Positions 24,668 to 32,908 of a DNA stretch of 32,908 nucleotides are shown here, piece by piece. Within the stretch, counting starts at the first letter, position 1, and every line of letters starts with the position of its first letter. The stretch spans positions 1 to 32,908 of the forward strand of contig CAZWOL010000033.1 in NCBI GenBank assembly GCA_964635325.1, written 5' to 3'. The translations under genes were made by a program, and so were the position numbers. The DNA is from BOG-1112 sp964635325. GTDB taxonomy: Bacteria > Bdellovibrionota_B > Oligoflexia > Oligoflexales > Bog-1112. Below the pieces are notes generated by a model. That model was not told the origin of the DNA, ran no database searches, and was given only the letters and a program-made list of their open reading frames with translations.

Positions 24668-26604
24668 GACGCTGTTGGGCCATCTATCTCCTGTGCTTTG
24701 CTCCTAAAATTTTGGCTTGTTCTTATCCACCAACACCGAAGTATGGAATTTCCGTACTCATCGATCCTGAGTATGAAATTCCTGACGGCCTCGAACCTGA
24801 TCCAGGCCCCTTCAAAAAAATCATAAACGCTTTTGCTGATGTTGAAGCACTGCAAGACAGTTCAGCAACTGCAGCATGGGATGAGCAAAAGTACAAGAAT
24901 GAACTCATCCGACTTTTTCCCAATTTAGATGCAGCAAAGACTCTTGCTGTTCCTCAGGGCTATGAATGCAGAACCAACACCTTTGCCAATGCTATTTTAT
25001 TTTTGCAGAATGCTGCAGCTGAAGGTGTGGGACAAGAAGAACTCTTTAGTCTTGCAAAAGCACGAACTCTCATGCTCAATCGCTGTGGCAAAGACCTCTC
25101 CGAGATCGTGCTCAGCATGAGTTCGATACATGGCAAGTACCTTGAGGGTATACTTGCCTTTTACTCACTCGACGAAGAAGGTAGTTTTCGCATCTTCGCA
25201 ACCCTTGCAGAGCAAACCCCGAAATCCTCATGGGTCGTCGAAACAGCAAAGTATCTCAAAGCTCGCATCAAACTCATGATGGCGCAGAAAGATTGGGATG
25301 GTTACTACGAACCTTCACTTACCGTAAAAGCCCCTCTCGTACTTGAAGCCCAGACTTTTTTTCAAGACTATTTACGAGATTATCCACAAGGTCGCTACGC
25401 CGACAGCGCAAAGAACGTCGAGCGTCGCATCCTTTATTTTTTAGGAAAGACCAAAGAACTCGACACCATCTTGCAAAGCAATGCGAATGCTGCTCTTGTT
25501 AGTTCGACAAAGTACAGTATCTTCGGTCCTCAATTTGATGAGTATGCCAGACTTTACAAGGGGGAAGCTGATCCAACTCGAGATCATCCACTTCTTATTG
25601 CATACAGTTGGATTAGGCAGACCAAAATTGATAAAACAGCATTTGCTCAGTGGCAAAAAAACACTCTGCGAGCCAAAGCTCCTGAGCTAAGCCTTTTTCT
25701 GACAGCACTGTATTTTTATAGAAACAAAGATGATGCCTCACTTTCGACTTTAGACATCCCTTCAACGACTAAAGGTATGCTTGCAGGGAGTGCTCGTCTA
25801 ATGAAAGCATTTGCAATGCGTGATTTGGGAAAAGCAAGCGAAGCCAGCAACTTGTTTTTAGAATTGGAAAACGAATTCCCGCAAGACGACAGCATCAAAC
25901 TGCATCGCTTACGCATGTTCTTCAAAGCCCACCCCAAAGACAAACTATTTGACAAAGACTCACCGATTTCATCTCCTAAAATTCTCACGGATATGGCGTT
26001 GAGAGTCTATAACACTGAGGAGCTAGAAAAAATATTAGAGCATCCCAATCTCGATCCTGCCAAAACAGTCTATGTGCTGAGGGAGCTTGCACGACGCTAT
26101 CTCTTTGACAGGCGTTTTGCGGAGATGGTGCAGATTTTCGAACGCAAAGCTGATATGGGCACTTTACAAGACTTAGAAGGGAACGTTCGATCGCTTGCTC
26201 TTAGCGCAAACAACGAACGTGCAAGCCTTGACCTAGGTCAGCAAATCTACACCAAATTTCTTCAACCCCAATCTGACCTTGGTGGATTTGACAATCTTTT
26301 GGGTAATGAGATCAAAGCGAGTTGTCCAGAATGTCCGTGGGTGGAAATTTCTGAACATCCCAAATATGCTGCTATCGACTACTTCAGAGATGTTGCCAAC
26401 CGACATGCTGCATCAGCAACGATGGATGACTTAGAAGCAGAGAGCCTGCATCTTCTTGTAAAATGTTCACGTAGTTACGAGCAAGCGGACCGATGTGGCA
26501 TCCCTCGTGAGGAAGCACAGAAGGAGAGCAAAGCAAACTTCCAACGTCTCCACAAGAAGTATGCTAAGAGCGATTGGGCCAAAGCCACTCCATATTTTTA
26601 CTAG
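24664..26604 (+). CDS. Exported helical-repeat protein, possible lipoprotein
   Basis: The family is not recognised. The N-terminus MRRCWAIYLLCFAPKILAC is a short signal peptide; ILAC could be a non-standard lipobox, so membrane anchoring is possible. The 646 residues are largely alpha-helical with TPR/SEL1-like spacing (FFQDYLRDYPQGRYADSAKN and DLGKASEASNLFLELENEFP) and several Cys (ECRTNT, CGKDLSE, CPECPW, KCSRSYEQADRCG) that may form disulfides. It is coupled by an ATGA overlap to the DUF3142-like gene, suggesting a joint envelope role. AAGGA lies seven bases before the ATG. Confidence 0.6.
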   Translation: MRRCWAIYLLCFAPKILACSYPPTPKYGISVLIDPEYEIPDGLEPDPGPFKKIINAFADVEALQDSSATAAWDEQKYKNELIRLFPNLDAAKTLAVPQGYECRTNTFANAILFLQNAAAEGVGQEELFSLAKARTLMLNRCGKDLSEIVLSMSSIHGKYLEGILAFYSLDEEGSFRIFATLAEQTPKSSWVVETAKYLKARIKLMMAQKDWDGYYEPSLTVKAPLVLEAQTFFQDYLRDYPQGRYADSAKNVERRILYFLGKTKELDTILQSNANAALVSSTKYSIFGPQFDEYARLYKGEADPTRDHPLLIAYSWIRQTKIDKTAFAQWQKNTLRAKAPELSLFLTALYFYRNKDDASLSTLDIPSTTKGMLAGSARLMKAFAMRDLGKASEASNLFLELENEFPQDDSIKLHRLRMFFKAHPKDKLFDKDSPISSPKILTDMALRVYNTEELEKILEHPNLDPAKTVYVLRELARRYLFDRRFAEMVQIFERKADMGTLQDLEGNVRSLALSANNERASLDLGQQIYTKFLQPQSDLGGFDNLLGNEIKASCPECPWVEISEHPKYAAIDYFRDVANRHAASATMDDLEAESLHLLVKCSRSYEQADRCGIPREEAQKESKANFQRLHKKYAKSDWAKATPYFY

Positions 26605-26616
26605 CACTGCATTCAA

Positions 26617-26640
26617 AGTCCTTGGAGCATTCGAAGGACT
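26617..26640 (+). terminator. Weak hairpin after the DUF3142/TPR pair
   Basis: AGTCCTT (26617-26623) pairs with AAGGACT (26634-26640) around a ten-base loop, 13 bases after the stop codon. It is followed by CTTCTACT rather than a T-run, so termination is only possible. The rest of the gap to 26765 is AT-rich. Confidence 0.35.
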
Positions 26641-26765
26641 CTTCTACTCGCTATTCATTAAAAAATATTGATGCATTACACATAGATATGTCACAGCGGT
26701 AGACACTCTATCCGAATCCAGGTAAAACTCGTTTTTCCTTCACCAAAAATCGAAAGGTTCATTCT

Positions 26766-27983
26766 ATGAAAATATGGAGTCTTTTTTGTTGCCTATTTTT
26801 CGGAGCAAATACAGCCAGCTATGCTTTTGTTAGCAGCCTTGCACTGCTTGAAAACGCCGAAGGCAAAAAAATCTTACTCATTGGGGATCGACATATAGAG
26901 CTTAGCAACATAGATCCAGACCTTCTTAAAAAAGAGCTAAGTGACATACAGTCTGTGAAGACATTTATAGATACTCTGGTTTCCAAGAAAATAAAACATG
27001 GGTGGATCTTAGAAAACTGCAAAGAATCCTTCCCCGCACCGCCCGCAGAGAGCATTCGCAAAGAAATGCTGTATGCCATTCCCAAATATGTAGAGGAAAA
27101 AAAACAGAGACCCTATATCACAAGTATTTTTTCGGATTGCCGACGAGAAGGCATCAAAGACTTCTCTCTTGCTAGTGGACAATACCTTAGCCTTATTCTG
27201 CAAGACAGCTTAACCAAGCTTAACGAATTAAAATTGTGGTCCAAAGATGATTTACGTTGGCTTAATTCTCAAACTGCGATTCATCCGCATGACCTGATCC
27301 CGCGTGTCGAAAAGTATTGGCAATCTAGCCCTCGTTTCAAACGCTCCATAGAAAGTAGCATCACTGGTTTAGCGCAAAATGTTGCCAACATAGAAAAAGA
27401 GCTTGGACGTTTCAACAACATTCAAGAAGTCGAAAAAAGACTTACAACTCTTGAAAAAGAAGTTGAGATCGCAGTTAAAACCCTATCTGAAGAAGAAAAA
27501 ATAGCTTTGTTGGAAAAGACTCAGCATAGTTTATCAGAGTGCCATCTAGCGATCGATGAATTTAAAATAAAATTTGAGATCAACAATAAAGCAAGCCTGT
27601 CTGGCGCCGTATTCAAGAAGACAAAACAGCTGAAGTCTTTTGAAACTCTCACAAACTTGAGTAAAGATAAGTTATGTGAATGCATCTCTATCTGGATTGC
27701 TGATATCGGCTTCCTTATTGATGTTATACGCAACCAACAAAAGCAAGGTTTGAGTATAGGATTTTTTGGTGGAAGACACGCAGCTAAGATGATCCCTGAT
27801 TTAGAACGTCTTGGATACAACTTAGTCTTTTCCGAAGGCGATATAAGTCTTGAGAACATAGCTGGTGGGATCATGAACCAATGGGATGAAAGTGATCATC
27901 CGTTTTCAAAGAACTTACTCAAAGAACGCTTTGAACAAACTCTCACTTCTTTTGGTGAAACTAGCTTCAAGCAAGAGCTCTAG
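26766..27983 (+). CDS. Secreted protein with a possible TraB/Tiki/ChaN-like fold
   Basis: The N-terminus MKIWSLFCCLFFGANTASYA is a Sec signal peptide. The mature protein begins with ILLIGDRHIELSN, continues with GWILENCKES and FSDCRREGI, and ends with IGFFGGRHAAKMIPDLERLG. A GD-x-H strand, an E strand, an R/D strand and a late G-x-H...L..LG strand follow the order seen in TraB/GumN, Tiki, ChaN and erythromycin-esterase-like proteins. Between them, residues ~190-310 are a charged helical insertion with coiled-coil character (NIEKELGRFNNIQEVEKRL). The assignment is tentative. AAAGG lies about eight bases before the ATG. Neighbouring genes give no clear functional hint. Confidence 0.5.
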   Translation: MKIWSLFCCLFFGANTASYAFVSSLALLENAEGKKILLIGDRHIELSNIDPDLLKKELSDIQSVKTFIDTLVSKKIKHGWILENCKESFPAPPAESIRKEMLYAIPKYVEEKKQRPYITSIFSDCRREGIKDFSLASGQYLSLILQDSLTKLNELKLWSKDDLRWLNSQTAIHPHDLIPRVEKYWQSSPRFKRSIESSITGLAQNVANIEKELGRFNNIQEVEKRLTTLEKEVEIAVKTLSEEEKIALLEKTQHSLSECHLAIDEFKIKFEINNKASLSGAVFKKTKQLKSFETLTNLSKDKLCECISIWIADIGFLIDVIRNQQKQGLSIGFFGGRHAAKMIPDLERLGYNLVFSEGDISLENIAGGIMNQWDESDHPFSKNLLKERFEQTLTSFGETSFKQEL

Positions 27984-28163
27984 CACTACAAACAGCACTA
28001 GAGAGAAAAGTACATCTCCCCATCTTTGCTCTTTCTGCACACTTGATAACCATTCTGTCAGCAACCTAGCTTTGCTCAGCAAATCGAAACGGCAAGCCTT
28101 GCCCAGTGTGCATCCTATGCTCCAGCGCTAAAATAAGAGAAAAGCAAAGGGCTGCAAGCAAGC

Positions 28164-28547
28164 ATGGCAATTAAGGTCGGAGATCCTCTTTTCAATACGC
28201 AGGGCGAACCAGGAGTGGTGCGTAAGAAAGAGAGCTTGCATCAACGCATGCAAGCGAGCTCAGATCGCAATGAAGTGAAGGATGAATTCCGTCATGGGTA
28301 TATTGCAGGGCTTGATGGCAAAGATCGCAAGACCTTCAATGCTTTTATGGATGACATTCGAGCAATCGATAAGCCCGATGAGAAGATTGAGAAATTACAA
28401 AAAAAAATCCAAGAGATGGAAAAAGATCCAACTTCACAGGCCAACATTCAGCTGACCAAGTACCTCAAGTCGGAACTCTTCCATCTCATGCAAACGTATA
28501 ATGTGCGTCCTCGACAATTTGAAATGTCATATCGAGAGAATTCATAA
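28164..28547 (+). CDS. Small soluble protein, paralogue A of a tandem pair
   Basis: The family is not recognised. This 127-residue protein has no signal peptide or membrane segment. It begins MAIKVGDPLFNTQGEPGVV, and the middle and C-terminal parts are charged helices (KDRKTFNAFMDDIRAI and KIEKLQKKIQEMEKDP) likely to form a coiled coil. It shares the order of these elements with the next gene, from which it is separated by 21 bases. The two look like a tandem duplication co-transcribed in one operon. Confidence 0.65.
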   Translation: MAIKVGDPLFNTQGEPGVVRKKESLHQRMQASSDRNEVKDEFRHGYIAGLDGKDRKTFNAFMDDIRAIDKPDEKIEKLQKKIQEMEKDPTSQANIQLTKYLKSELFHLMQTYNVRPRQFEMSYRENS

Positions 28548-28568
28548 CTCTTTTAAGGAGGGCCAGCG

Positions 28569-28946
28569 ATGGCACACATAGGTGACTTTGTTCCTAAGAC
28601 TGGAATCTATACAGAACCCGGTGTCGTCACTGAAAAAAAAGGTGATGGTACGGTTGTCGTAGATACCGAACCACTCCAAATCAACAAGTTTCATCGCTAT
28701 AGCAATACAACAGGCCTCAATAGCCAGGAAAAAGAAGAATTCAATGCGATTTTAGACGAAATTTTCAAGCATGATGATCGCGTGCAAAGATTGAATGAAA
28801 TTCAGAATGAAATCGATCGGCTACGCACCGACCCACAAAAACGTAATATCGTCCAATATCTCAAAAATCAGCAGACAACTATGATTCGCGAAGCTCGCAA
28901 GCTCCCTCGTTTCTACTCTGCTGACGAATCACAGCTCAAAACTTAG
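28569..28946 (+). CDS. Small soluble protein, paralogue B of a tandem pair
   Basis: This 125-residue protein is related to the gene just upstream: MAHIGDFVPKTGIYTEPGVV at the N-terminus, then EEFNAILDEIFKHDDRVQRL and a final LKNQQTTMIREARKLPRF, compared with TFNAFMDDIRAI and LKSELFHLM in paralogue A. Its N-terminal GDFVPKTGIY resembles the short YjzC-type motif, but the rest does not. It has no signal peptide. An excellent AAGGAGGG lies seven bases before the ATG, much stronger than that of paralogue A, so it may be translated at a higher level. Confidence 0.65.
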   Translation: MAHIGDFVPKTGIYTEPGVVTEKKGDGTVVVDTEPLQINKFHRYSNTTGLNSQEKEEFNAILDEIFKHDDRVQRLNEIQNEIDRLRTDPQKRNIVQYLKNQQTTMIREARKLPRFYSADESQLKT

Positions 28947-28976
28947 TCGACATGATAAAATGATAGGGACTATAAA
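28947..28976 (+). promoter_or_regulatory. Candidate sigma-70-type promoter upstream of the first large lipoprotein
   Basis: TCGACA (28947-28952, five of six to TTGACA) is followed after 18 bases by TATAAA (28971-28976, five of six to TATAAT). The predicted start would leave about 35 bases of leader before the ATG at 29018. Confidence 0.45.
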
Positions 28977-29017
28977 TAACTTTTAATAAATTTGACTCAT
29001 GCAGGAGATGATACGCT

Positions 29018-30661
29018 ATGCAAAAAACTGTTTGTAAGCAAGTAGGACTGATACTCATATTGGGTTTGTTCTCTTGTAAGACCAAGTCTAAGGATAGTGC
29101 TAGCTCGACTGTGACTCCATCGAGTTCTTCTGCAGTCGATTCCAGTGTCCCCTCGTGTCCAACCAATCTCGCTTTAGCTGAAATTGGAGAAGCTTTGCAG
29201 GTCGATTCTACCAAACTAACAACACAGAATCTCAGTGTTACAAGCATTCCGATCGGAAGTGGAAGTTCGAATCAAGTTCTCAAGATTGAACTCACAGGCC
29301 ACCCCGATGCAGACTTTGTCTTCTATGAAATCTGCAAAAGCGGAACATCCAACTGTAAGCGTGGCATCTTAGCTCACAATGCCGATGGATCTGGCTCCAG
29401 TGACGTAACCTACGATGGTCGTCTCGATGCAGGTGACTACACCGTTACAGTATCTTCTGCGATCTGGAATGACCGAGAAAAGAATGGTTCTGCAAAAGAT
29501 CGCAACTACTCCGGACGTCCGGGCAGAATTTTCCACAGCGGTCCAGCTATCAGCAGCAGCATCAAAGGTTTTGTCGGAACACCACAAGGCCTACGTGATC
29601 TCTTCATCCAAAACGACGAACTGGAAGACAAAACCGGCGCAATATTGCAAAAGTTCCAAAAAGACTTGATGGCTTTTAAGGGAAATAAAAAGGTTAATCC
29701 TCAGCTCCTCAAAAGTATCAACAACGTAAGAAACATGCGTGAAAAATTAAAAGAGATGGTCGAAAGCCCCCTCTTTGCAGAAACAAAAAACGCGGCATCT
29801 GCAGCCCAAGATGTCAATGCGATGAAGTCAGGACTCAACCTGGCAGATGCCGCAACAAGCTGTCCTGAAGTTGCAGCGATTGCTGCACAAACAAGTCCGA
29901 CGGTCCAACAAGATGCTGCATCTCAGGCAAATGCTGCTGCAGCAGCACAAGCTGCACAAGCCGCAGCTCTTGCTGCTGCAAACACACCGACACCGACAAC
30001 AACCCCGACTCCAGCAACAAGTGCAACAACGACAGCTACAGAAACGACTCAGGGTTTTAGTGACTTCGATATTGCAAGAATGAACTGCGACAGCCGCAAG
30101 AACGAAGGTTATTCTTGGATACAGGCAGATGCAACATCCACCTCAACAACGACCTATCCTGACAAAGACGGGATGTACTACGGTTGCTTTGCTGCCCCAA
30201 GCTCGACAATCTCAAATACACTTGTAACTGCAGATCCGACAAAACCGATGGCTGGCGATGATAGCAAAGATCTAGGACTGTGGGCAGGAGGCCTCGCTCT
30301 CGTCTCCCTTGGGGGAATTGTAGGGATTACCGGAGGCATTAAAGTTTATGAATACTATATTAGCAAAACATATAAAGCAAAGAAGATAGACACTGTCTTA
30401 AATACGATAAAGAAGATAGTACCAGACAAGATCTCTACTCGCATCGGAAAGAACCCCAAAGCCTATTCAATCGTTGGTCTAGTATCTGGGGCACTCATGG
30501 CAGCAGCGGGTGGTGTAATGATAAATTTCTCTGGTTACGGACTTGCTGATGCAGATGTGAATACGCAGATCATGAACCTTGCAAACTCAACAGCAGCACA
30601 GGTTGAGAAAAACATCCAGGCCATGACCGTCATCCAAAACAAGATCCAAGCTCAACTTTAG
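29018..30661 (+). CDS. Lipoprotein, paralogue 1, with two C-terminal membrane segments
   Basis: The family is not recognised. MQKTVCKQVGLILILGLFSC is a lipoprotein signal with lipobox LFSC, followed by a Ser/Thr linker. Residues ~50-185 form a beta-rich domain with DADFVFYEICKSGTSNC and RLDAGDYTVTVSSAIW, resembling an Ig-like sandwich in pattern. A helical region (~190-270) precedes an Ala/Gln then Thr/Pro low-complexity linker (~295-345). Near the C-terminus two hydrophobic segments (LWAGGLALVSLGGIVGITGG and VSGALMAAAGGVMI) may cross a membrane, and a helical tail ends the protein. The next gene encodes a paralogue of the same layout. AGGAG lies ten bases before the ATG. Confidence 0.75.
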   Translation: MQKTVCKQVGLILILGLFSCKTKSKDSASSTVTPSSSSAVDSSVPSCPTNLALAEIGEALQVDSTKLTTQNLSVTSIPIGSGSSNQVLKIELTGHPDADFVFYEICKSGTSNCKRGILAHNADGSGSSDVTYDGRLDAGDYTVTVSSAIWNDREKNGSAKDRNYSGRPGRIFHSGPAISSSIKGFVGTPQGLRDLFIQNDELEDKTGAILQKFQKDLMAFKGNKKVNPQLLKSINNVRNMREKLKEMVESPLFAETKNAASAAQDVNAMKSGLNLADAATSCPEVAAIAAQTSPTVQQDAASQANAAAAAQAAQAAALAAANTPTPTTTPTPATSATTTATETTQGFSDFDIARMNCDSRKNEGYSWIQADATSTSTTTYPDKDGMYYGCFAAPSSTISNTLVTADPTKPMAGDDSKDLGLWAGGLALVSLGGIVGITGGIKVYEYYISKTYKAKKIDTVLNTIKKIVPDKISTRIGKNPKAYSIVGLVSGALMAAAGGVMINFSGYGLADADVNTQIMNLANSTAAQVEKNIQAMTVIQNKIQAQL

Positions 30662-30780
30662 AGAGTGCTAAGGGACACCCGACTCACTCCGAGCGAGGTA
30701 TCGACGACTTCGCCAAAGCTTAGCATCAAATGGCAGTCCGTTTCAGCGGGATATCCCCACAATTATGCTCAGGAGAAATG

Positions 30781-32316
30781 ATGTCTAAAAAGATTCTATG
30801 GACGCTCAATTTTCTTCTTCTTGCAAATACACCAGCATGCAAGACCAAAGCGCACGAGCAGAATTCTTCTTCGCTAAGAGAATCAAACCTTCCTAAACTA
30901 ACGTGTCCTACAGAGCTCGCACTTACAGAAATCAACATGCCACCTCTGGTCGATTCAACTACTTTGATGACACAGAATCTCAAATTTGACAGCATCCCGC
31001 TGAGCAAAAACAATTCTGCACAGATACTGCGTCTACAGTTCCAGGGTGATGCAAAAGCAGACTTTGTTTACTACGAAATCTGCAGAACAGGGACATCCGA
31101 GTGTAAACAAGGTATTTTTGCAAACAACAGTCAGAGCACTGGTCTGACCTATGAGGGCCGCTTAGATGCAGGTGACTACACTGCTTCGGTGAGCTCCGCA
31201 ATTTGGAGTGATCGTGAAAAAAACAAGGGAGCAAAAAAACTAAGCTCTAAGCAACGTCCTGGTCGCAGCTTTGCGAAAGGGCCTGCATTGACTAGTTCTG
31301 TAAAAAAGTTTGCAGGAACCCCACAACCCTATCGTGATCTGTTCACTCAGATTGAAGAGTTAGACAATAAAAATGGTGCTCTATTACAAAACTTTCAAAG
31401 CAAGCTTGCTGGTTTCAATGATGCTTTATTCACAAACTCTGACCTAGCAAAAAGCGTTCATAATATCATTCACCTGCGTGAACAATTTAAATCTTTTATC
31501 GAAAGTCCAGTTCTTAGAGAAAGCAACAATGCCTTAGAAGCCGCAAAAAAAGTGAAGAATTCAACAGGTCTAAACTTAGCAGATAGTGCTAGCAACTGCT
31601 CGAAAGTTCTTAAGTTAGCAACACAGACCAGCTCCGACGCACGAACATCCCTCGGACTTGCAGAGGCATTTTCCGACGACGATCGAGCACGCATGAACTG
31701 TGATGGCACCCCAGGCTATCAATGGGCACAAGATGATAGTGGTAACTTTAGTTGTGCTCCAAAATCGTCTTCAACAATATCTGGAGCTCTCGTAACTGCA
31801 GCTCCAGACCTACCTATGGCTGGGCAACAACGTAATGATAAACTCTTCATATCAGGTCTTTCGCTCCTTTCCATCGGAAGTGTTGTCGGTATTGGTGGAG
31901 TCGTTTGGAAATGGAAGGCGAATTCAAAAATATCTTCTGAATATACAGGAGGTATTTCAAGATCGCAGCCACACGTCAATTACACTAATGTTACTAACGC
32001 TTGGCGTTCCTCTCCCTTCTCCATCAATAGTTTCGACACCAGTGAAACCCCTAGTCAATCTGAATCACCCCGCAAATCTCTCTCGTCTGCATCTCATCCT
32101 GTGTATGAAGCGCCTAGCCGACTTCCCTGGCTTCCGATCATTGCTGGTGCTGCAACAGCAATTACAGGTGCTGTTATGACAGGACTCTCTTTGCAGGGGG
32201 CTGATGCTCCGTCTCAGTTGATGACTCTTGCAAACACAACAGCGACAGAACTCGACAAAAATTTGAAGAACCAAGCAAGCTTACGAAAACAAATCGCAAC
32301 GCACCTCGGACAATAA
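30781..32316 (+). CDS. Lipoprotein, paralogue 2, with two C-terminal membrane segments
   Basis: It is a paralogue of the preceding lipoprotein: shared ADFVYYEICRTGTSECKQGI, RLDAGDYTASVSSAIWSDRE, GTPQPYRDLFTQIEELDNK, and DDRARMNCDGTPGYQWAQ. The signal MSKKILWTLNFLLLANTPAC carries the lipobox TPAC. It lacks the Ala/Thr-Pro linker of paralogue 1 and instead has a Ser-rich stretch (SETPSQSESPRKSLSSASHP) between its two hydrophobic segments (FISGLSLLSIGSVVGIGGVV and IIAGAATAITGAVMTGLSLQ). The start at 30781 is five bases from AGGAG (30771-30775); the adjacent ATG at 30778 is only two bases away and the ORF extends upstream to 30730 without a better site. Confidence 0.75.
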   Translation: MSKKILWTLNFLLLANTPACKTKAHEQNSSSLRESNLPKLTCPTELALTEINMPPLVDSTTLMTQNLKFDSIPLSKNNSAQILRLQFQGDAKADFVYYEICRTGTSECKQGIFANNSQSTGLTYEGRLDAGDYTASVSSAIWSDREKNKGAKKLSSKQRPGRSFAKGPALTSSVKKFAGTPQPYRDLFTQIEELDNKNGALLQNFQSKLAGFNDALFTNSDLAKSVHNIIHLREQFKSFIESPVLRESNNALEAAKKVKNSTGLNLADSASNCSKVLKLATQTSSDARTSLGLAEAFSDDDRARMNCDGTPGYQWAQDDSGNFSCAPKSSSTISGALVTAAPDLPMAGQQRNDKLFISGLSLLSIGSVVGIGGVVWKWKANSKISSEYTGGISRSQPHVNYTNVTNAWRSSPFSINSFDTSETPSQSESPRKSLSSASHPVYEAPSRLPWLPIIAGAATAITGAVMTGLSLQGADAPSQLMTLANTTATELDKNLKNQASLRKQIATHLGQ

Positions 32317-32476
32317 AAACCCTCCTGATTTTCCAGACCTCACCAGCCAAACAAGCGATTATTCTTAGCAAATTCGGATAATCTTAAAAAAATACTAAAA
32401 TTATCAATTCATGAGCCGATAGTTGGAGAATCTGGTCCTATGGTGGGACCCTGGAAAGCAATGAAAGGTAACTATC

Positions 32477-32908
32477 ATGAAACTTGTTCATCACGTATTT
32501 CTACTGTCAGCACTAGGGATAGGCCTTAGTCACTGTGGCAAAAAAAAGAGTGATTCGAGCTCTGCTGCTAGCAGCGTAGCGAACAACCTGTCATTAGCAT
32601 TCCCTGGGTCTCTCGCAATTTCTGTTTTTTCTACTAGCTCTACAAATTTGGCACTCGCTGATTCAACTGCTTACGATCCTGCAGCTGTTTCAATTAAAGA
32701 TAAAGTTGATGAGGCATCGGAATTGCTCGGTGGAGAAGCCAAAAGTTGCTTACCAAAGGCTCTAGCAAAATCATTCACAAAAAATAGTGATGAAACATGC
32801 TACGAATTTGACCAAGACATGATTTATGGAACAAACGATTCATCCAAAGCTAGTCCCAAATATCTGGGTACAAAAAATGGCAAAAACAGCGCAGGTGAGG
32901 CCTGCCTA
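32477..32908 (+). CDS. Lipoprotein, 5' part only, cut by the window edge
   Basis: The open frame runs from ATG at 32477 to the last base of the window (144 codons, no stop). MKLVHHVFLLSALGIGLSHC followed by GKKKSDSSS is a lipoprotein-type signal, although His before the Cys is unusual. A Ser/Ala-rich linker precedes LAFPGSLAISVFSTSSTNLA, then a segment with spaced Cys (KSCLPKAL, DETCYEFD, GEACL). AAAGG lies eight bases before the start. It follows two other lipoprotein genes on the same strand but is not obviously the same family. Confidence 0.7.
   Translation, partial: MKLVHHVFLLSALGIGLSHCGKKKSDSSSAASSVANNLSLAFPGSLAISVFSTSSTNLALADSTAYDPAAVSIKDKVDEASELLGGEAKSCLPKALAKSFTKNSDETCYEFDQDMIYGTNDSSKASPKYLGTKNGKNSAGEACL

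Noticed and set aside
24664..26604. Assignment to the BamD/YfiO lipoprotein family because of helical repeats and exported N-terminus
   Set aside because: It is more than twice as long as BamD and the characteristic BamD sequence motifs are not visible.
27886..28131. Small plus-strand open frame overlapping the end of the TraB-like gene
   Set aside because: It shares most of its first half with the real gene in another frame and has no ribosome site or recognisable content.
32377..32405. GATAAT...ATTATC inverted repeat upstream of the last lipoprotein as an operator
   Set aside because: Six AT-rich base pairs over a 17-base loop are expected by chance in this AT-rich gap.

Overview
The window reads as an ordinary chromosomal segment of a Gram-negative, motile, type IV-piliated bacterium. 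It has dimeric-type glycyl-tRNA synthetase, topoisomerase IV (ParE/ParC), the DNA polymerase III alpha subunit, FliM, two PilT-family ATPases, and many secreted proteins or lipoproteins with lineage-specific sequences. This mix, plus an unusually large share of unrecognised periplasmic or surface proteins, suggests a deltaproteobacteria-like or Bdellovibrionota/Oligoflexia-type genome. That placement is inference; there is no rRNA in the window to confirm it. I see no tRNA, rRNA, CRISPR array, insertion sequence or integrase. No intergenic stretch exceeds about 215 bases.

Layout, left to right. (1) 120-1631 glycyl-tRNA synthetase, converging on a secreted protein (1698-3545, minus) with a clan-CE (Ulp1/YopJ-like) cysteine peptidase signature. 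(2) 3675-5966 tandem pilT and pilU-like retraction ATPases, a short repeat element, then a Cys/Trp-repeat lipoprotein (6089-7591). Converging on it is a protein that joins a PilT-N-like domain to a degenerate receiver domain (7664-8653), followed by a quinone-oxidoreductase-like enzyme (8689-9630). (3) 9781-13911 the parE-parC operon, closed by a very strong hairpin terminator, then a minus-strand DoxX-like membrane protein. (4) 14457-16323 a minus-strand pair: a secreted protein with a probable C-terminal beta-barrel and an overlapping TPR lipoprotein. (5) 16487-17473 fliM starting at GTG, converging on a PAS histidine kinase whose phospho-acceptor His is Gln. (6) 18912-20228 an Lnt-like membrane protein that has lost its catalytic residues, converging on dnaE (20271-23795). 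(7) 23945-32908 all plus strand and all accessory-looking: a DUF3142-like protein coupled to a repeat-rich exported protein, a possible TraB/Tiki-like secreted protein, two small paralogous soluble proteins, two large paralogous lipoproteins, and the start of a third lipoprotein cut by the window edge.

The housekeeping genes carry intact motifs. The unusual content is a set of pseudo-enzymes that keep a fold but lose key residues (kinase, Lnt-like protein, PilT-N/receiver fusion), a secreted CE-clan peptidase that could act on eukaryotic or prey ubiquitin-like targets, a 14-module Cys/Trp repeat lipoprotein, and duplicated lipoprotein and small-protein families near the right end.
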